Shown: positions 12,776 to 25,648 of the stretch, in pieces
Position numbering within the stretch: position 1 is the first letter of the stretch
Layout: each line of letters opens with the position of its first letter
NCBI GenBank assembly: GCA_027946555.1
Contig: JAPEVC010000072.1
Location: 88,503 to 152,502, forward strand
DNA: 64,000 bases
DNA from: Gnomoniopsis sp. IMI 355080
Taxonomy: Eukaryota; Ascomycota; Sordariomycetes; Diaporthales; Gnomoniaceae
Direction of reading: 5' to 3'
Made by a program: the position numbers and the translations under genes
Notes under the pieces: generated by a model
Database searches by the model: none
Seen by the model: the letters and a program-made list of their open reading frames with translations, nothing else
Told to the model about the DNA's origin: nothing

Positions 12776-13655
12776 GTGTGTGGCTGAATGCCCATGCTTG
12801 TTTCATCAGACTTAAAATCTCAGGGTGACGGGAAAAGGCCGCAACAGGCCTTTTAGAAACCGCTACATCAATGATGATAGAGAAAATGGAACGCCCATGG
12901 GATAAGTAGCGTTTATGAGAGTGGCAGGAACCGACCCTTGGACCCGTCTCATACGGAACAAGAGCGTATCAGCGGCGAACATTGGCAAGGAATAAAATAG
13001 GGCAAGCAAATAAGGAACCCTGAGTATATCACGAGCGACTCCGCATACTTTTGGAGACGGTGCGAGTGGTGATGTTCAAAAACCACCTACTCAGCTACTT
13101 AGGCAGGTAATATCGTACAGGGTGTTCTACTACCACCGTTGCCACCTATGGACCATGATTGGTTATATTGCTCCCAACTACAACGGCACGTTTTATACAC
13201 ATCTCAAGCGCTGTTTCTGGGCGTGGCCGGGCTCTTGCGCAGAGCTGTTCTCGACCATCGCCTTGCGAGTGGACATACTATGCTGGTCGAGGGGAAAAAA
13301 GTCCAAGTGGGCCTGATTAGCTCATTCACATTCTCATCTCATTCCACGTCTCCAGCTCCAGCAACAGAAAGCGATAGATAGGACATAAACCCCAAACCAT
13401 TCGGTAAACGGGAGAGAGGTAAGATTGATCGAGTATCGAAGCCGCTCCGAGCCATGCATGCTATGCTAAATGCTTTCTGACAAAGAAGACACCTTTCCAA
13501 AAAAAGAAAAGGCGAGGGTATGCCCATACGCGCACTAATCACATCAATTTTTTCTTTTCCTTTTTCCAAAACGTCCAGTCAAATCAATTGCTTGATCCTA
13601 TGCTCAACTGATTCCTCTTTCGCATCGCAAACGAAGCGCCAGCCCGCATCTTCCA

Positions 13656-16600
13656 TTAGAAAGCCTGACCCTGGTAGTGTGGCATGGGTCCTCGTGGCGT
13701 GCCAGGATTACCAGGCTGCATCGCATATTGGCCTGGTGGCGGTACCTGGACCTGTCTATTGAAGCCTTGACCAGGGCCTGGAGAAGCCATACGACCGGGA
13801 CCTGGAGACGCCATTCTCATCTGTCCCATTCCAGGGCCGGGAGACGCCATTCTCATGGGACCAACTCCTGGGCCTGGAGATGCCATCCTCATTGGGCCAG
13901 CGCCAGGACCCGGGCTGTTCACCCGCATCGGTGCTCCGGGACCCGGGCTCTGCTGTCTCATGGGCTGACCATAGCCAGGACTTGGGTGCCCGTAGCCAGG
14001 ACTGGGCCCGCCAAAGCCGGGGCTGGGCTGACCGAAGCCCGGGCTCTGAGGAGCATATTGACCACCCCCGTGCATCGGAGGAGGGCTCATGAACCTGGGG
14101 CCAGGGCTCTGTGCTCGAGGGCCCATGGGGTTAATGGGTCCCATTCCGCCGGGCAACCCCACGGGAGGAGGAGAAAGCGTCGCGGAGCGAGGTGGGCCAG
14201 GAGAAGGAAAGCCATTACCTCGGCCCATAGCCATGCCCTGCATACCCATGCTCTGCATACCCACACTTCCACCATAAGTTGACGGCGCTGGCGGACCCAT
14301 ACCCATGTGGTTGAGATTTCCTACGCTCATGTTTGAGGCAGCTCCGTACATTTGTTGCTGAGCGTATTGTTGCTGCTGTTGTGCATATTGTTGTTGTTGC
14401 TGCCTCTGATTGATAGCGTGCTGGACAGACTGAGAGTTGTACCCCTTCATCTGAGCCTTTTCTCTCTCACGGGCTTCGATCGCTCCAACCAAGCCAGGCC
14501 CCTGACCCTGAGGTGCAGCCCCATTGCTAGTTGCCAACCCGATCAAAGGCGTCCCGGTAGCTCGTGCAACTTGTTCTTGCTCGCGGGCAGACAGTGTAGA
14601 GCTTACTGCTCCAGTGCCACTAGCACCCAATAAATAGGTTGAGTCCTGGGAGTTGCGACGCTGTAGCAGATCTGCACTGGTCGCCCTCGAATGCCTCCTG
14701 GTCAAATAGTCCTGACTTCCGGACCGCTTCAAATTCGGCGAGCCTGTTTGAGCAAGCGCGTTGCCAGAAGGAGTCCGTCTGTGCGCATACGGTTGATTTG
14801 AAGCAGCAGCAGCTCTTTGTTGCACAAACTCCTCGGGTGTCAAAGCACCTTGACCTCCACCGCCGATGGCAACGCCGGGTTGCCAAGCGATACTACGGCG
14901 CTTCAGAGTATCCTCAGAATCCGATCGGTAATGGCCAATTTCACCTGCACTAGGAGTGATGTTCGCGCTGGGAGTCATGACTGTGGGTTTGCGTGCACCT
15001 CCCGGAGAATAAGGTCTCAGTGGTTGTGTCGCTGGTGGATTGGGCGGTGCCCAGGGCCCGCGGCCCTGGTTCCGTGGATGTGCTAGGTTGAGTGTCGGAC
15101 CAAAGTCCATGTTAGGCATCTCAATATGGGACCCTGCGTCGGATTCAGCCTTGTCGCCCACAGTCTTCAACACTCCAGCACGTGGCCGCTCCATTGACTC
15201 TTGAGTCTCGCTGGACTTCCTCGTGCTAGCATAGTCCGGGCTAGCTGTGGAAGCATCGTCATAATTGCTGCTGGCCTCACTCCTCATAGTCATCTGACGC
15301 TGCCTTTGCCGTTGTTGATCGTAGTAATCATGCGGTCTTTGCATCTCTGGCGAGTCAATCAACTGAAAAGCAGCTTCGTCCTGAATAGGATCACGATGAT
15401 TACCCGGCGTTGGTCCGCTGCCTGTCGAACTCGTCGGCGACTGGAGACTGTCATTACGCTGAGGCAAAGGCTTTCTTTGAATTGACGGTGATCGTGTCTG
15501 TAATGTGGGTACAGCCTTCCGCTGTACTCCAGGGGGAGGAGTCTTGCGAGAGTTGGGAGGCGGCCCGTTGTTTCCAGCTCCCTGATAAGGCTGGTAAGAA
15601 TTTGGCGGCCCCATCGGGCCTGGGGACGGACGTCGCTCCTCGCCATATGGCCCTGGCGGTGGCGCGCCGCGACCACGGCCGTAACCTGGAGGCGGAGGCC
15701 CTCGGGACCCTTGAGGACCGTGGGGCGGAGGGGTGGGCGCACCACCACGACCACCATAGGCCACTGGACCACCAGGAGGATATTGGCCCCTACCGCCCTG
15801 TGGGCCCCCTGGCGGATAAGGACTCGTGACTGGAGGGCGCCGTCCCTCACCTTGATGAGGGCCATGCTGCCCTTGGGGCTGATTCATAGGTGATACCGAC
15901 CTCTTTTGCTCGAGACTCATCTGGGGAGGTGGCAACCCTGGAGAGCGAGGAGGCGCCGTGTTATTGGCAGGTGTCAAAGCTTGACGCGATCCATTCACAT
16001 TAGCAGAGATTCCCAGCGGATATGCGTTGGCGTTGGTATGTACCGCTTGATCCCGAGGGTCTGTTTGACCCGATGTGGAATTAGTGCTGTCCTCTCCACT
16101 ATGTCTCTCAGCATTTCCTTCCATCAAGGCTGGGTCAGTGTTAGTGTCTAGGGCCATGCCGAGCTGTTGTAGAGTCGCCATGGATAGACGGCTGGTAGCC
16201 CTCCGAAGTTCGGGGGAGTGGTAAGCCCTCTCAGGACGCTGAGGACGCGCCGTCCGAGCATGTGCAAAAGCTGGAGGTGCTTGCACCGGCTCTGGACTTT
16301 GCAATCTGTTGATGTCCTGCAGTTCCTGGATCGGCGGTGTTGATGCCGAATAGTCATCTTCTGAACTGACTCTCTCAGGTGTCGAGGCGAGATCGTTCGC
16401 GAATCTAACAGGTGTCTGGCCTCTGGATGGCATGGCGCCTGCATTTCGCTCATCGTTCAGGTGTGGCGCAAAGCCATCTAAGCCGTTTGGCCGAGCTCCA
16501 ATGTCTGAGCTATTACGCTGGTGACCCTTAACATCAGCCATGGCAGGGCGTATTCTGTCACCTGGAGGAGCAGAGTCCGTTCGGGGCCCAGGCGTTCCCA

Positions 16601-18300
16601 GTGAAAATGAGCGAGAGGTGCGTGTGGCGGGTGGCGCTTCTGTGAAGCCCACGCGCGCCCTAGTACCGCCATTGGGCGGCGAAGGCCCGATGCTAATGCG
16701 TTTGCTTCTGCGGCTTTCACTGCGTCCTTGTGTCATGGGCTTGTCCTCCGTAGCATTCATTCTCTGTCCAGTCAACTCCTTCAACTTCTTTTTCCAATCT
16801 CTTTCGGCCCAGGAGGAGCTTCCCTCGGCGAGGATCAGAGTGGTTACATCGAGGATTTCCAGATATCCGTATCTTCTGTGCTTGGGCATGGCAAACATGA
16901 GCGACCTCGAGTCCAATACACTTGCAACAAGTCGCCCAGGTCGGCCGTACAAGCCAAAAGTATCCCAGGTGGGAAAGAGGAAGCGCAATAGCATCTCGAA
17001 TCCGGTAACAGCTGGAGGCACCTCGGGCATAATAAAGATGAAGCCTTCGGTGGATGAAGGTGGGTCGGAATGGATGGTGATGTTTCCTTCTATTTTGATC
17101 AATGTCGAGGCGTCAATCAAAGACTTTGCTTGTGGGTAAATGGCGTAGCACGAGTATGCGTCGGTTATGGAGGCGATGGGCTTGGCTTTCTTCTGCTTTT
17201 TCCCGTCCTTCTTCGTGTCGTAGAACTTGATGTCGCCCTTGAGTAGCGGTGGCTTCGAGTGATCATAGGGCGACTTCTTTCTCAGCTCCTTCTGCAGCTT
17301 CTGGTATTCTTTCTCATCTGGTGGCGTGATGACGCACCAGCAGCGACGCCATGGGACACCAGCTCCGAAACGCACCCTGACCCACGCTTCTGTCTTGAAT
17401 TTGGCCCTGTCCATGATGACATTAATGTTGTTTACGGTCTTGCCCTTGCCGGCTATCAGCGCACCCGTATACGCCTCTTGCAGTGTGGAGTGCTCGAACA
17501 TGGATAACCGAATGCCGGCGGTCCATTGGAGGAGGGAATGATGTGAGTTGAAATGCAAGAGATATCTATTCCTGCCCGCCGTCGATATGCTGAGGATGTT
17601 CTGCAATGGTTGCTCATCGTTGGACCTAGTCGGCAATGATTCAATCTGCAGGGCATGTCAGCTACCACCAGTGCGCCACCTCGTGCTTCTTTTCGTTCGG
17701 GATTTTAATTACCATCTTGATCGAGGCATCCGTCAAGTTGATGAATTTTGGCAGCACTTCTCCGTCCTCGCCTGCTGCATCTAGCTCTGCGGCATCCCAT
17801 AGCGACAAAACTGTGCCCACAAGTTGGGCAAAGCACTCGGTCCAAGTTCTGTCTGGGTTGGGTCGGCCATCTGTGGTACAACAGTTAGATCAGTCCGGGC
17901 GACGAGTTTCTGTTCAAATGCACATACGTGTATTTTGATCGTCAAGCTTGAGGAAGTACCCCTCCTGATAGAGTTTGTTGGAGTGGCTGTTGAGAAAGGT
18001 GAAGATGGGCTGCAGCTCCGGAATAGTGTCGTCACCAACATCCATGACGGGCGGCTGGAAGGTCTGCACTATGGACAGCGGGCGGCCAGAGTTGCTTCGA
18101 TTTCGACCTTTGGTGATGTCGATGGGGCTGTTGGCGATAGGGGTGTCTATCGGCGAATCAGAGCCAAAGTGATGGATCGGAGGCACTGACGTCTGGACGG
18201 ATATAGGGGTGATGTTGCGTTGTGCAGGCGCTTGGAACGGATTATCGTGAGGAGGCGATGAGCCGGGCGAGTCTTTGCTATGCCCAGAAAGCTGGGACAT
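13656..18300 (-). CDS. CAF120: CCR4-NOT associated factor Caf120-like PH-domain protein
   Basis: Homolog of yeast Caf120/Skg3, a PH-domain protein tied to the CCR4-NOT mRNA-decay and transcription complex. Exons are 18300-17928, 17870-17713 and 17645-13656; the joins are in frame and yield about 1506 residues. The first PH domain begins near residue 105 (NKLYQEGYFLKLDDQNT) and runs through WTECFAQLVGTVLSLWD to LLQWTAGIRLSMFE near 220. A second PH-like region follows (EAWVRVRFGAGVPWRRCWCVITPP to about 430, including FLFPTWDTFGLYGRP). The remaining ~1000 residues are disordered, rich in Pro, Ser and Gln, with a Gln/Tyr tract (QQQQYAQQQQQYAQQQ) and a tandem Gly-Pro repeat tail. Such tails usually mediate weak multivalent contacts; that role is inference here. 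The identification rests on the PH region. Confidence 0.88.
13770..14050 (-). repeat. Coding tandem repeat SPGxG / SPGPGxGxMRMA in the Caf120 tail
   Basis: Within the last Caf120 exon, near the C terminus, two related motif series lie side by side. One is a SPGFGQP / SPGYGHP type heptad (about 13970-14050). The other is a longer SPGPG-x-G-x-MRMA unit repeated about five times (about 13770-13960). The DNA is repetitive too, with recurring cctggagatgccat-like words. Confidence 0.85.
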
Positions 18301-19293
18301 AAACGAGAGGACTGGAGATTATTCGCACGTCGTCAGCGTCAGCTAGGGTGACGAAGGAATCGCGGTCGCTCAAAGTCGGACAGGGGGGGTTGAGACCGTA
18401 AGATGACTGTGGAGGATGAATAGAGTGACCGGAAGGATCCCGGAAAAGGGAGGTAATTCCGTACAGTAGCACACCGAGGATGTGCCCAGGGAGGGGGGTC
18501 AAATTGCAAAGATTCTCAACTGAGCACGGTCGATCGGCTGCAAGCTGCAAGACCGAAGAAGAAGAAAAGTGTAAAGAAAACAACAAAAAATGAAATGAGG
18601 CGATCGTAAGGGGGAGAACCATAGTAAAAGGAAGCTAATGGGGGAACGCATACCTCGACTTCGACCCATTTTAATTCTCCTAGCAGGATCCCTTTATTGC
18701 GGTTGCGCGGCGTCGCCCTTCTTTACCAGCACACTTCCCCTTAGTCTGAGGACGAAGAATGGTGTCAGCCGTTTCTCCCGTCCAGGCGCATTGAATATTA
18801 GACTGTCTCTGTCTGGAAAGGGTCTTGGCTGCGCCAGGGACGATCAATACGTCAATAGGCGGGCTATGCTGTGCTGCCGTGGATTTTGGCTGGCCCACCA
18901 CGGAAATGGAAGAGGCGTTGGCTGGCTGCACCAAGTGCTGCTGTAAGACGACGATCCGTACAACACAAAGACAACTCACCCACACAACAGGTCCAACCCA
19001 CTCCACGGGCGACAGGTCCGAAAGCCAAAGAATCAGAAGGATTCAGAGAAATGCGCCGGCGCTGCTGTGGTTAAAAGGGTGAGTTGAACGCAACGAGCTG
19101 CAAACGAACAAGAAGTCGTACGCGTCCTGCGGTTCCGTGTACTGCCTGCTCGTCTGGTGGATTAGGTCGGATGCGACTGTGTCTGCTCACTAGACTCGAG
19201 TCGGTCAGGCGACTGTGCATTCCACAGGAGGACGCAACAAGTCGGCTGCGCAAGGCTCGACGGTGGGTCGCGACTATAGTTAGTAGTAGTATT

Positions 19294-19312
19294 CGTCGTC
19301 GTCGTCGTCGTC
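19294..19312. repeat. (CGT)n microsatellite
   Basis: About six perfect CGT units preceded by short TAG repeats, in the leader or promoter region upstream of Caf120. Confidence 0.85.
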
Positions 19313-20736
19313 GACGTCGCCGTCTCCGTTTTGCTGGTAAGGCAACAAGGTTGAACCAAGGTAGAGTGAAGTGGAAAGGTGGTGGTTCGGTGTTTTGAGC
19401 GAGCGTCGCAATGGTTGAACTTGTTGCACAGGTGAGATCAATGGTGAAGATCCGCACAAGGATGTCCAGCTAAAAGGCCTGACGTATGCGGCAAGCTACC
19501 CTACTGCTTTTGTGGCCCCATCTACAGCGTCAGACCTGTTTGCGCTGTTGCAGGCCCAGAAGTGGATGGGAGAGCTGAAAGCTTGCGGTGGCTGGTAGCC
19601 AGAGGTGGTCTTGGTGTCAAGTCGTTGTTGGTGGGTGCTAATGCTGAGATTGGGCGTGGATGCTCGTCGTTTGGATGCTAGTTACTGCTGAGCGCCCATG
19701 CAGCCCCAGACGGCTGTGCCAAACCAACTGCCCCCGTCGCCGGCACAAATGGAACAAGATAGAGCAAGGGTAGAGCTGAGTGGTACGCAATGGTCAATAG
19801 TAATCCGCATCTGGGGGCGGACGTGCCGGCTGGCCCGAAAGACGGAAAGATCAGTGATCGTCTTCTGGGACAGTTTCAATCTTTTCAGACCTTCCGGCTC
19901 GGCAAGCGTTTAAACCTAGAATTGGTTATGCCTAAAACCTTTTTCCCCGGTACAAACACTGCGAAGAAAAGAGGTTGCTCAAGTCCCATGTGCGAATGAG
20001 AATTCGCATCTTCTAGCAGGCAGGTGCAAGCTGTTCGGAGCCGAGTCAAGCAGTCGCTTTAAGCGCCAAGACTAAAATGGCAAGCCTGTGAAATCTTGAC
20101 TAAGTCAAAAAGTACGGATATTCCGCAGAAGAGGAAAAAACTCAAAAGAAAGACCTAGCCCACAAGGACAATGAGGAGTGGGCTGAGCAATGGGACTATA
20201 AAAGCCCGCCTTCTTGTCACCAAACAAAAATGGCATCCTTGTAGCCAACGAACGAGGTCGTGCAGGTCATTCATTACCTGGAAGCCATGAGTGGCGTGCC
20301 CGTAACTCCATATATTCCCGACTTCTATATGCCTCGAGCTTGGCATGAAAAGTTTACAGTTTGCTATTAGATACAATGTAATTCTTGGCTGTCCTGGCTC
20401 GGCGGCCTGGTCTTGATGTCTCACTCTCTCAGATCACGTTGGAGACAGTACTACACCTAAGTACCGCTCGGTTAGATATGTACATCCCCTACATATATCA
20501 CCGACGGAAAAGTTACGCCTTGGCACCATGCACAATATGGTTAACATGTTAATTGATTCGGGATAAATGTGCCTGCCTGTGTGCCCAGCACATTCATGTT
20601 ACATGGTAGCTCGTTCTCCGGCAATACGGCCGATGACTTCACCACTTGTAAGCCGCTCAGCTTGGAAGCTTGGTGCCAACGCTTGCTGTATTGCCCGGAT
20701 GTGGCGGCGACGTGATGGAATGGGCTGGGGACACTC

Positions 20737-20752
20737 GTGTGTGTGTGTGTGT
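20737..20752. repeat. (GT)8 dinucleotide repeat
   Basis: Perfect GT dinucleotide run in non-coding DNA. Confidence 0.85.
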
Positions 20753-23700
20753 CTCGGCCTGTCAAAGACCATCTGATCGCCTTAGTGGCACGTTGTTGCG
20801 AGAAGCGCCGACCCGACTGCCCCTACCTGCACCTCGGGACTACCCAGCGTCTCTCAGTGGCGGAAGGGGGTTGGCTAACCGCAGCGGCCTGGCCTGCCTG
20901 GCTGGCCTGCGATGGTGTTGCGTAGGTACATACCAACGGAATATATGTGAGTACCTGCAGGTACGGTACAGACGACAACCTGCATGGGCCCAATAGTACT
21001 TGTACCATGTAACATTGCGAGTGCGGCGTACTCCGTATCCACTTTACGGATCTAGGACCCTGGATTTCATGACAGACAGAAAGGTATGGAAAGCTCCACG
21101 GAGATAGGGCAGCTGGAACTTCTCACTTTGCGGTCTATAATGGACTGCTTCTCCTCCAACTGAACGGCTTCAAAATCCAGATGCGAGGTGCATGTGAGGG
21201 CTGACACCAGCGTGAACGCGCGCGCCGCGTGCCTCAACCTATTTACGGTATGGCGCCCGGGCTGCCTGCTTGCATGGCTTGGCCATGAACTTACCCGTTT
21301 CGTACAGAGAAATCCGTATTTGAAAGCTGAGCAGGATTTGGCTGCGTCATGCCTCTGACCACCACCGGCCTCTCCCATTGTCTTGTCTTGCAAAAGCTGG
21401 CCGGGATACGTCGTCGTTTTCGGTATGAATCTTGGCGTATTTGGTCAACCCTACACCGAATGCCTCCGGACCCGCCGGACCCGTCCGACTGACCTCCACG
21501 CTCAGCAAATACTCGGATCTGTCACAGGACTGACTGCCTCGTGGATCTTGTGGGAATCTTTCAATGCGCTCACACTGCTCTCCTTCTGCCCAACCTGGTT
21601 ACAAGTCGTATCCGATGTCACAATGGTAAGCTCAAGTCACATTGGCACTGAATGAATGGTCTTTGTTCCTCATGGTGCAAGGCAGCAGGGCGGGCGCTCC
21701 CTGAGATGCCTCCCTGTCAAGATCCACTAAAAGCCCCCGGAAAATGCTGCATGTCAGACAGGGATATGCGATTGGTTGACACTGAAAGAAGTCTGTTCGC
21801 TAGCGGATTGACGGGTCTGCAACGTTCTGTCGTCTGTGTCATTGTTCATCTCACCGTCCGAATGCCGACGGCGCCCTGGGTGAACTATGGGAAAATGCTT
21901 TTTTCTCCGAGCGGTGGATCTTCCAGTTCACGCACACATCTGAAACGCTTTCTGACAACGGTTTTCAGAGTCTGGCAGCGAGTCCCGGATCAATGTCCTT
22001 TACGTCCCGGACCGAGTAGAGAAGACCACAGCCTGTGACATCCGCCTTCACTTACTATGTATTGCGGCCTCATTCTTTAGGCAAGACACATCGTCGACGA
22101 AGATCCCAGCTTGGGGGACCTATAGTGACCTCAATTATAAAATTCTGCATTGACGGCCTCCTGGTCTTTCCGGCCCCGTGACAGGACGAGATGCCTTTTA
22201 CCCGGAAAAACGTGGCTATGTACTGAAAGTATACGGAATACACCTCAGCACCAAATGCGGTCCAACGTGGATCCGGTAAGTCCAGGTGCGTGGGCCAGCA
22301 AAAGTCAGCACCTCGCAAATTGTAATCTGGGCATCCTTTCTACTTTGCGGGCCGCCCAGACTCCCAGGGTGCTTCGACCGAAACCGTCTTGAATGGATTG
22401 ATTCCTGCTTCAGTAGAGACGAGATTGACCTGAGATGAACTGAGACAGAGTTTGGCCTGGCCTTCCATGTCTCGCACAGTGACGCGTGGCCCGTATCTCG
22501 CGCGGGAATGGGCACCAGTGAATACCTGCAAACCTGTCATACTCGTTCAGCAAAGGGCAGCCGACGTCTTACAATGCTTCAATGACACCCGGCCCCGGAG
22601 ACTTACTCGGTTCCCGGCAGGGGACGCCCGAGCTGCCGGGTCGACTGACTCTGCGGTGTGGAATCAAGCTTTGTTCCGACAGTTCAGACGGTCTGTGAGG
22701 CTGCGCTTTTGACCTGTAAGACAAGTGTGGGCGACAGAACTTTTTTAGAACAAGTGCGTATTCACTACATTGATCCGGCATCGTACAATCTCAGACAAAA
22801 TAAGCACCAGCCTTTGTGTGCGCACGGGAAATTGCGTCACTGTGCTTTCGTGACGATCGTATTGCCGGGGATTTAGATGGGATGCGCTTACACAACGCGT
22901 CGCGTGTAGGTAGGTGGTGCGTGTGTTTCGTTTCATCCCCTAGGCTGTAGCTGTCTGGCAGTGGCAACGACATGGGCTCTCTTTGGAGGCCAGTGAACCA
23001 ATCCCTGGCATACCGTAGAAAATGTCCGGCCAAATAGTGCCCAAAGGAACTTTGTGCAAATAGACGGCTGTCTATGTTTCTTGACATGACACGTTGAGCA
23101 GAGCAAACGACTGGCTGTACTGCTACCATTTGGGGAGATACATCCTGGACCTTTTTTACTATTATACTATGTACATGCACAGTACACCATACTGACCCAC
23201 TTATAGTACTGGCATGCCAATTTTCAACAAAGAAAAAAATCTTCCGCATCTCTCCTGAAGTCGTTGTTGCTTCAGCCTCAGCTTCAGCCTTATGCCATCC
23301 CAACATTCGATATCCCTGTCCTGTGAGCTGATCCTCGTTAGACGCCCGATGCTCAGGGCTGGCGGCTCGAGGATTGATTCGCTATGGATTGCGCTCAACT
23401 TGCAAGAAGCAGGCCAGAAGATTTTGATTTGGAGATTTTTTTTTTCTTCCTCTTTTCTTATCTTGGATTCTTCCCGCTCCTTTCCAACCCGTGATCCCGA
23501 GTACGAGGCACGGTAAACTGGCAACGAAAGTGCAGACGTACCTGCGTAGGCACCTAGCCAATCTGCCAGTCTGCCAGTACACTAGATCAAAAAGATGGAT
23601 TGGAAAATACTTAAGCACAGGCAACTATCATTAAAATTAGGCAGTCCATGGGCGCGTAACTCAAGCTAGTGCGTGAAACCTCGGTCAGCAGGCAGCAGAT

Positions 23701-24207
23701 CCTGTCTGGAGCATTGTCGTGTGCGCATCTCTCTTGAAGGCGAGGCTGTTGAGAAACGGTGAGTTGTCCGAGTATAGGTCCGCAACGGATGTGGATCACA
23801 TATCATGCAATCACTTCCGACAATCGGCGACAGGGCAAGGCAATATGTGCAAGAAAAACGGCCAAAAAGTGGAGTCTCGATATCTACAACGTACTGTGTA
23901 CGTTGTGTGCATCTTGCTTACTTTAGCTGCTCGGTTTGGCTTTCTCTTTTGGTGGTTAACTTCTCGGTAGTGTTCTTCTAGAAAATCCAATGAAACCTTG
24001 GTGATCGGCGCAGACCCTGTCTAGATTGCGTACAAGCATTCTGAGATCCCCGACAATCTTTATCGGCCTTCCGTATCGCATCCCTAGCAGCCACTTTCGT
24101 TCAACAAAGCCGGTCATCAGAACAAGTCCAACAACACAGGAGAGTATACGAGCACGTTTTCTGCACCACAAAGTACTACCGTCCCCAACGTGCGCCTCAT
24201 CGCTGGA

Positions 24208-25648
24208 ATGCGGAGGTTACCTCTCCCAACCCAGGCCTCCATCCCCTACCAGTTCCGGCAGACACTGCTCTGCTATAGTCCGCCTTTCTCGACGCAGGCA
24301 TGGCTCCTCGCACCCCGTCATGACCGGGTGAGGGCCCTCGCAACCTCCGCCAATGTCGCTCAAAGCACAGATCCCCTAGTATCTGAAGCACGAACCGACA
24401 GCAGCGGAGCCGACAGCTCACTAATAGACAACGGCCAAAACCACGACCGGAAACCTAGTCAACAAGCCAAAGACCGCACAATTCCCGCCCTGTCCAAGCT
24501 CCCCTATAAGTTTGAGACGGGCATTTCACTCTTCGCCAAGCGCCAGCCGCGACCCTTCCCTCCGCCCTTCCTCTCGCCCCCCTCGGGCTCCTTCAGCGAT
24601 CCACTAAGCACACACCACCGCAGTCGCGACAGGCGCCCCAAGGTTAACGGGGAGTTGATCAAGGGATGGACGAACGGAGACGATGCTGCTTTTGCCAGCG
24701 AATACTTTATTGGGGCGAATGATGGAGTGGGTGCCTGGAGTGCTAGGCCCAGGGGCCATGCTGGGTACGTTCGGGATAGATTCTGTTACTTTGCAAGCTG
24801 GAAGCTAGGTTGAGGGCTTACGATGTATTCTTGCTATAGCCTATGGGCACGCCTCATCCTACACTTTTGGGCTACCGCTATGAGCGAAGACGCCGGGCGA
24901 ATACGCGCCGCAGACGAGCAGTACCGACCCGACCCGATTGCCTACCTCCAACGCGCGTACGAGCAGACACAGGAAGCTACGGGAGCACCTGACTGGCAGG
25001 GAACGACCACTGCGACCGGCGCACAGCTGTTCTACGAAGCACCTACAAGTAATGGGGCTGAAACCGAGAAAGACGGGATGTCGCCGATATTATACATCAC
25101 GAACCTGGGCGACTCGCAGGTGATGGTGATACGGCCGAGCTCGAATGAGCTAGTATTCAAGACTACGGAGCAGTGGCACTGGTTTGACTGCCCACGGCAG
25201 CTGGGTACTAATAGCCCAGATACGCCGACGAATAATGCAGTGCTAGACAAGGTGCCGATTAAGGAAGGGGACGTGGTACTGGCCATGTCGGACGGGGTGA
25301 TCGACAATTTGTGGTCACATGAGATTGTGGAGAACGTGAGCAACAGCCTCAAGAAATGGGAGTCTGGAAAGGTCACGACTATAGCTAGGTGGCCTGACGA
25401 TACCGAGGATAGCGGACCCATGGCGTTCGTGGCGCAGGAGCTGATGCTCGCTGCGAAGGTGATCGCTATGGACCCATTCGCGGAGAGCCCGTTTATGGAG
25501 CATGCGATTGAGGAGGGCTTACCAAGTGAAGGGGGTAGGTTCGATTTCTCCCAGTGGATACGAGGCGCAGCAACTGACATGAACTTCTTTAGGCAAGCTA
25601 GATGATATCAGTGTGGTAGCAGCGCGTTGCATGCGAAATAATGACTGA
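24208..25648 (+). CDS. PTC7: PP2C-type protein phosphatase, Ptc7-like (mitochondrial)
   Basis: Metal-dependent Ser/Thr phosphatase of the Ptc7/SpoIIE-like PP2C branch. Yeast Ptc7 acts in mitochondria on the coenzyme Q biosynthesis protein Coq7. Exons are 24208-24764, 24840-25534 and 25593-25648, giving 435 residues. The N terminus is basic, Ser- and Gln-rich and lacks acidic residues for about 45 positions, as expected of a mitochondrial presequence. Core motifs are GANDGVGAW near residue 175 (metal Asp), LYITNLGDSQVMVIR, VVLAMSDGVIDNLW, and DDISVVAAR in the 18-codon last exon, which supplies the final metal-binding Asp. The ATG at 24208 is the first in frame (upstream only GTG at 24190). Intron 1 is 75 nt but holds an in-frame stop, unlike the coding, retainable intron of yeast PTC7. 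Confidence 0.9.

Larger units (their letters stand above)
10030..13655. other. Long non-coding region
   Basis: About 3.6 kb between the DUF1765 gene (its 5' side) and the 3' end of Caf120. It contains a 16-T run (11577-11592), a 12-C run (12764-12775) and several TACCTAGGTAGG-like words, which are common in this group's intergenic DNA. The longest frame (12021-12563, minus) has no recognisable domain. I see no gene I can support. Confidence 0.5.
18301..24207. other. 5.9 kb non-coding region between divergent genes
   Basis: The gap separates Caf120 (leftward) from the phosphatase (rightward), and must include both promoters and 5' leaders. It carries a CGT-triplet microsatellite at 19294-19312 and a (GT)8 run at 20737-20752. 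Base composition looks similar to its surroundings, so there is no obvious RIP signature. Frames such as 22791-23306 (minus) and 21652-22038 (plus) show no domain, signal peptide or family feature that I recognise. A long non-coding RNA or a fast-evolving gene with several small exons cannot be excluded. Confidence 0.5.

Noticed and set aside
22791..23306. 171-codon minus-strand frame in the 5.9 kb gap
   Set aside because: No signal peptide, domain or coherent amino-acid pattern, and overlapping frames of similar length exist on both strands.
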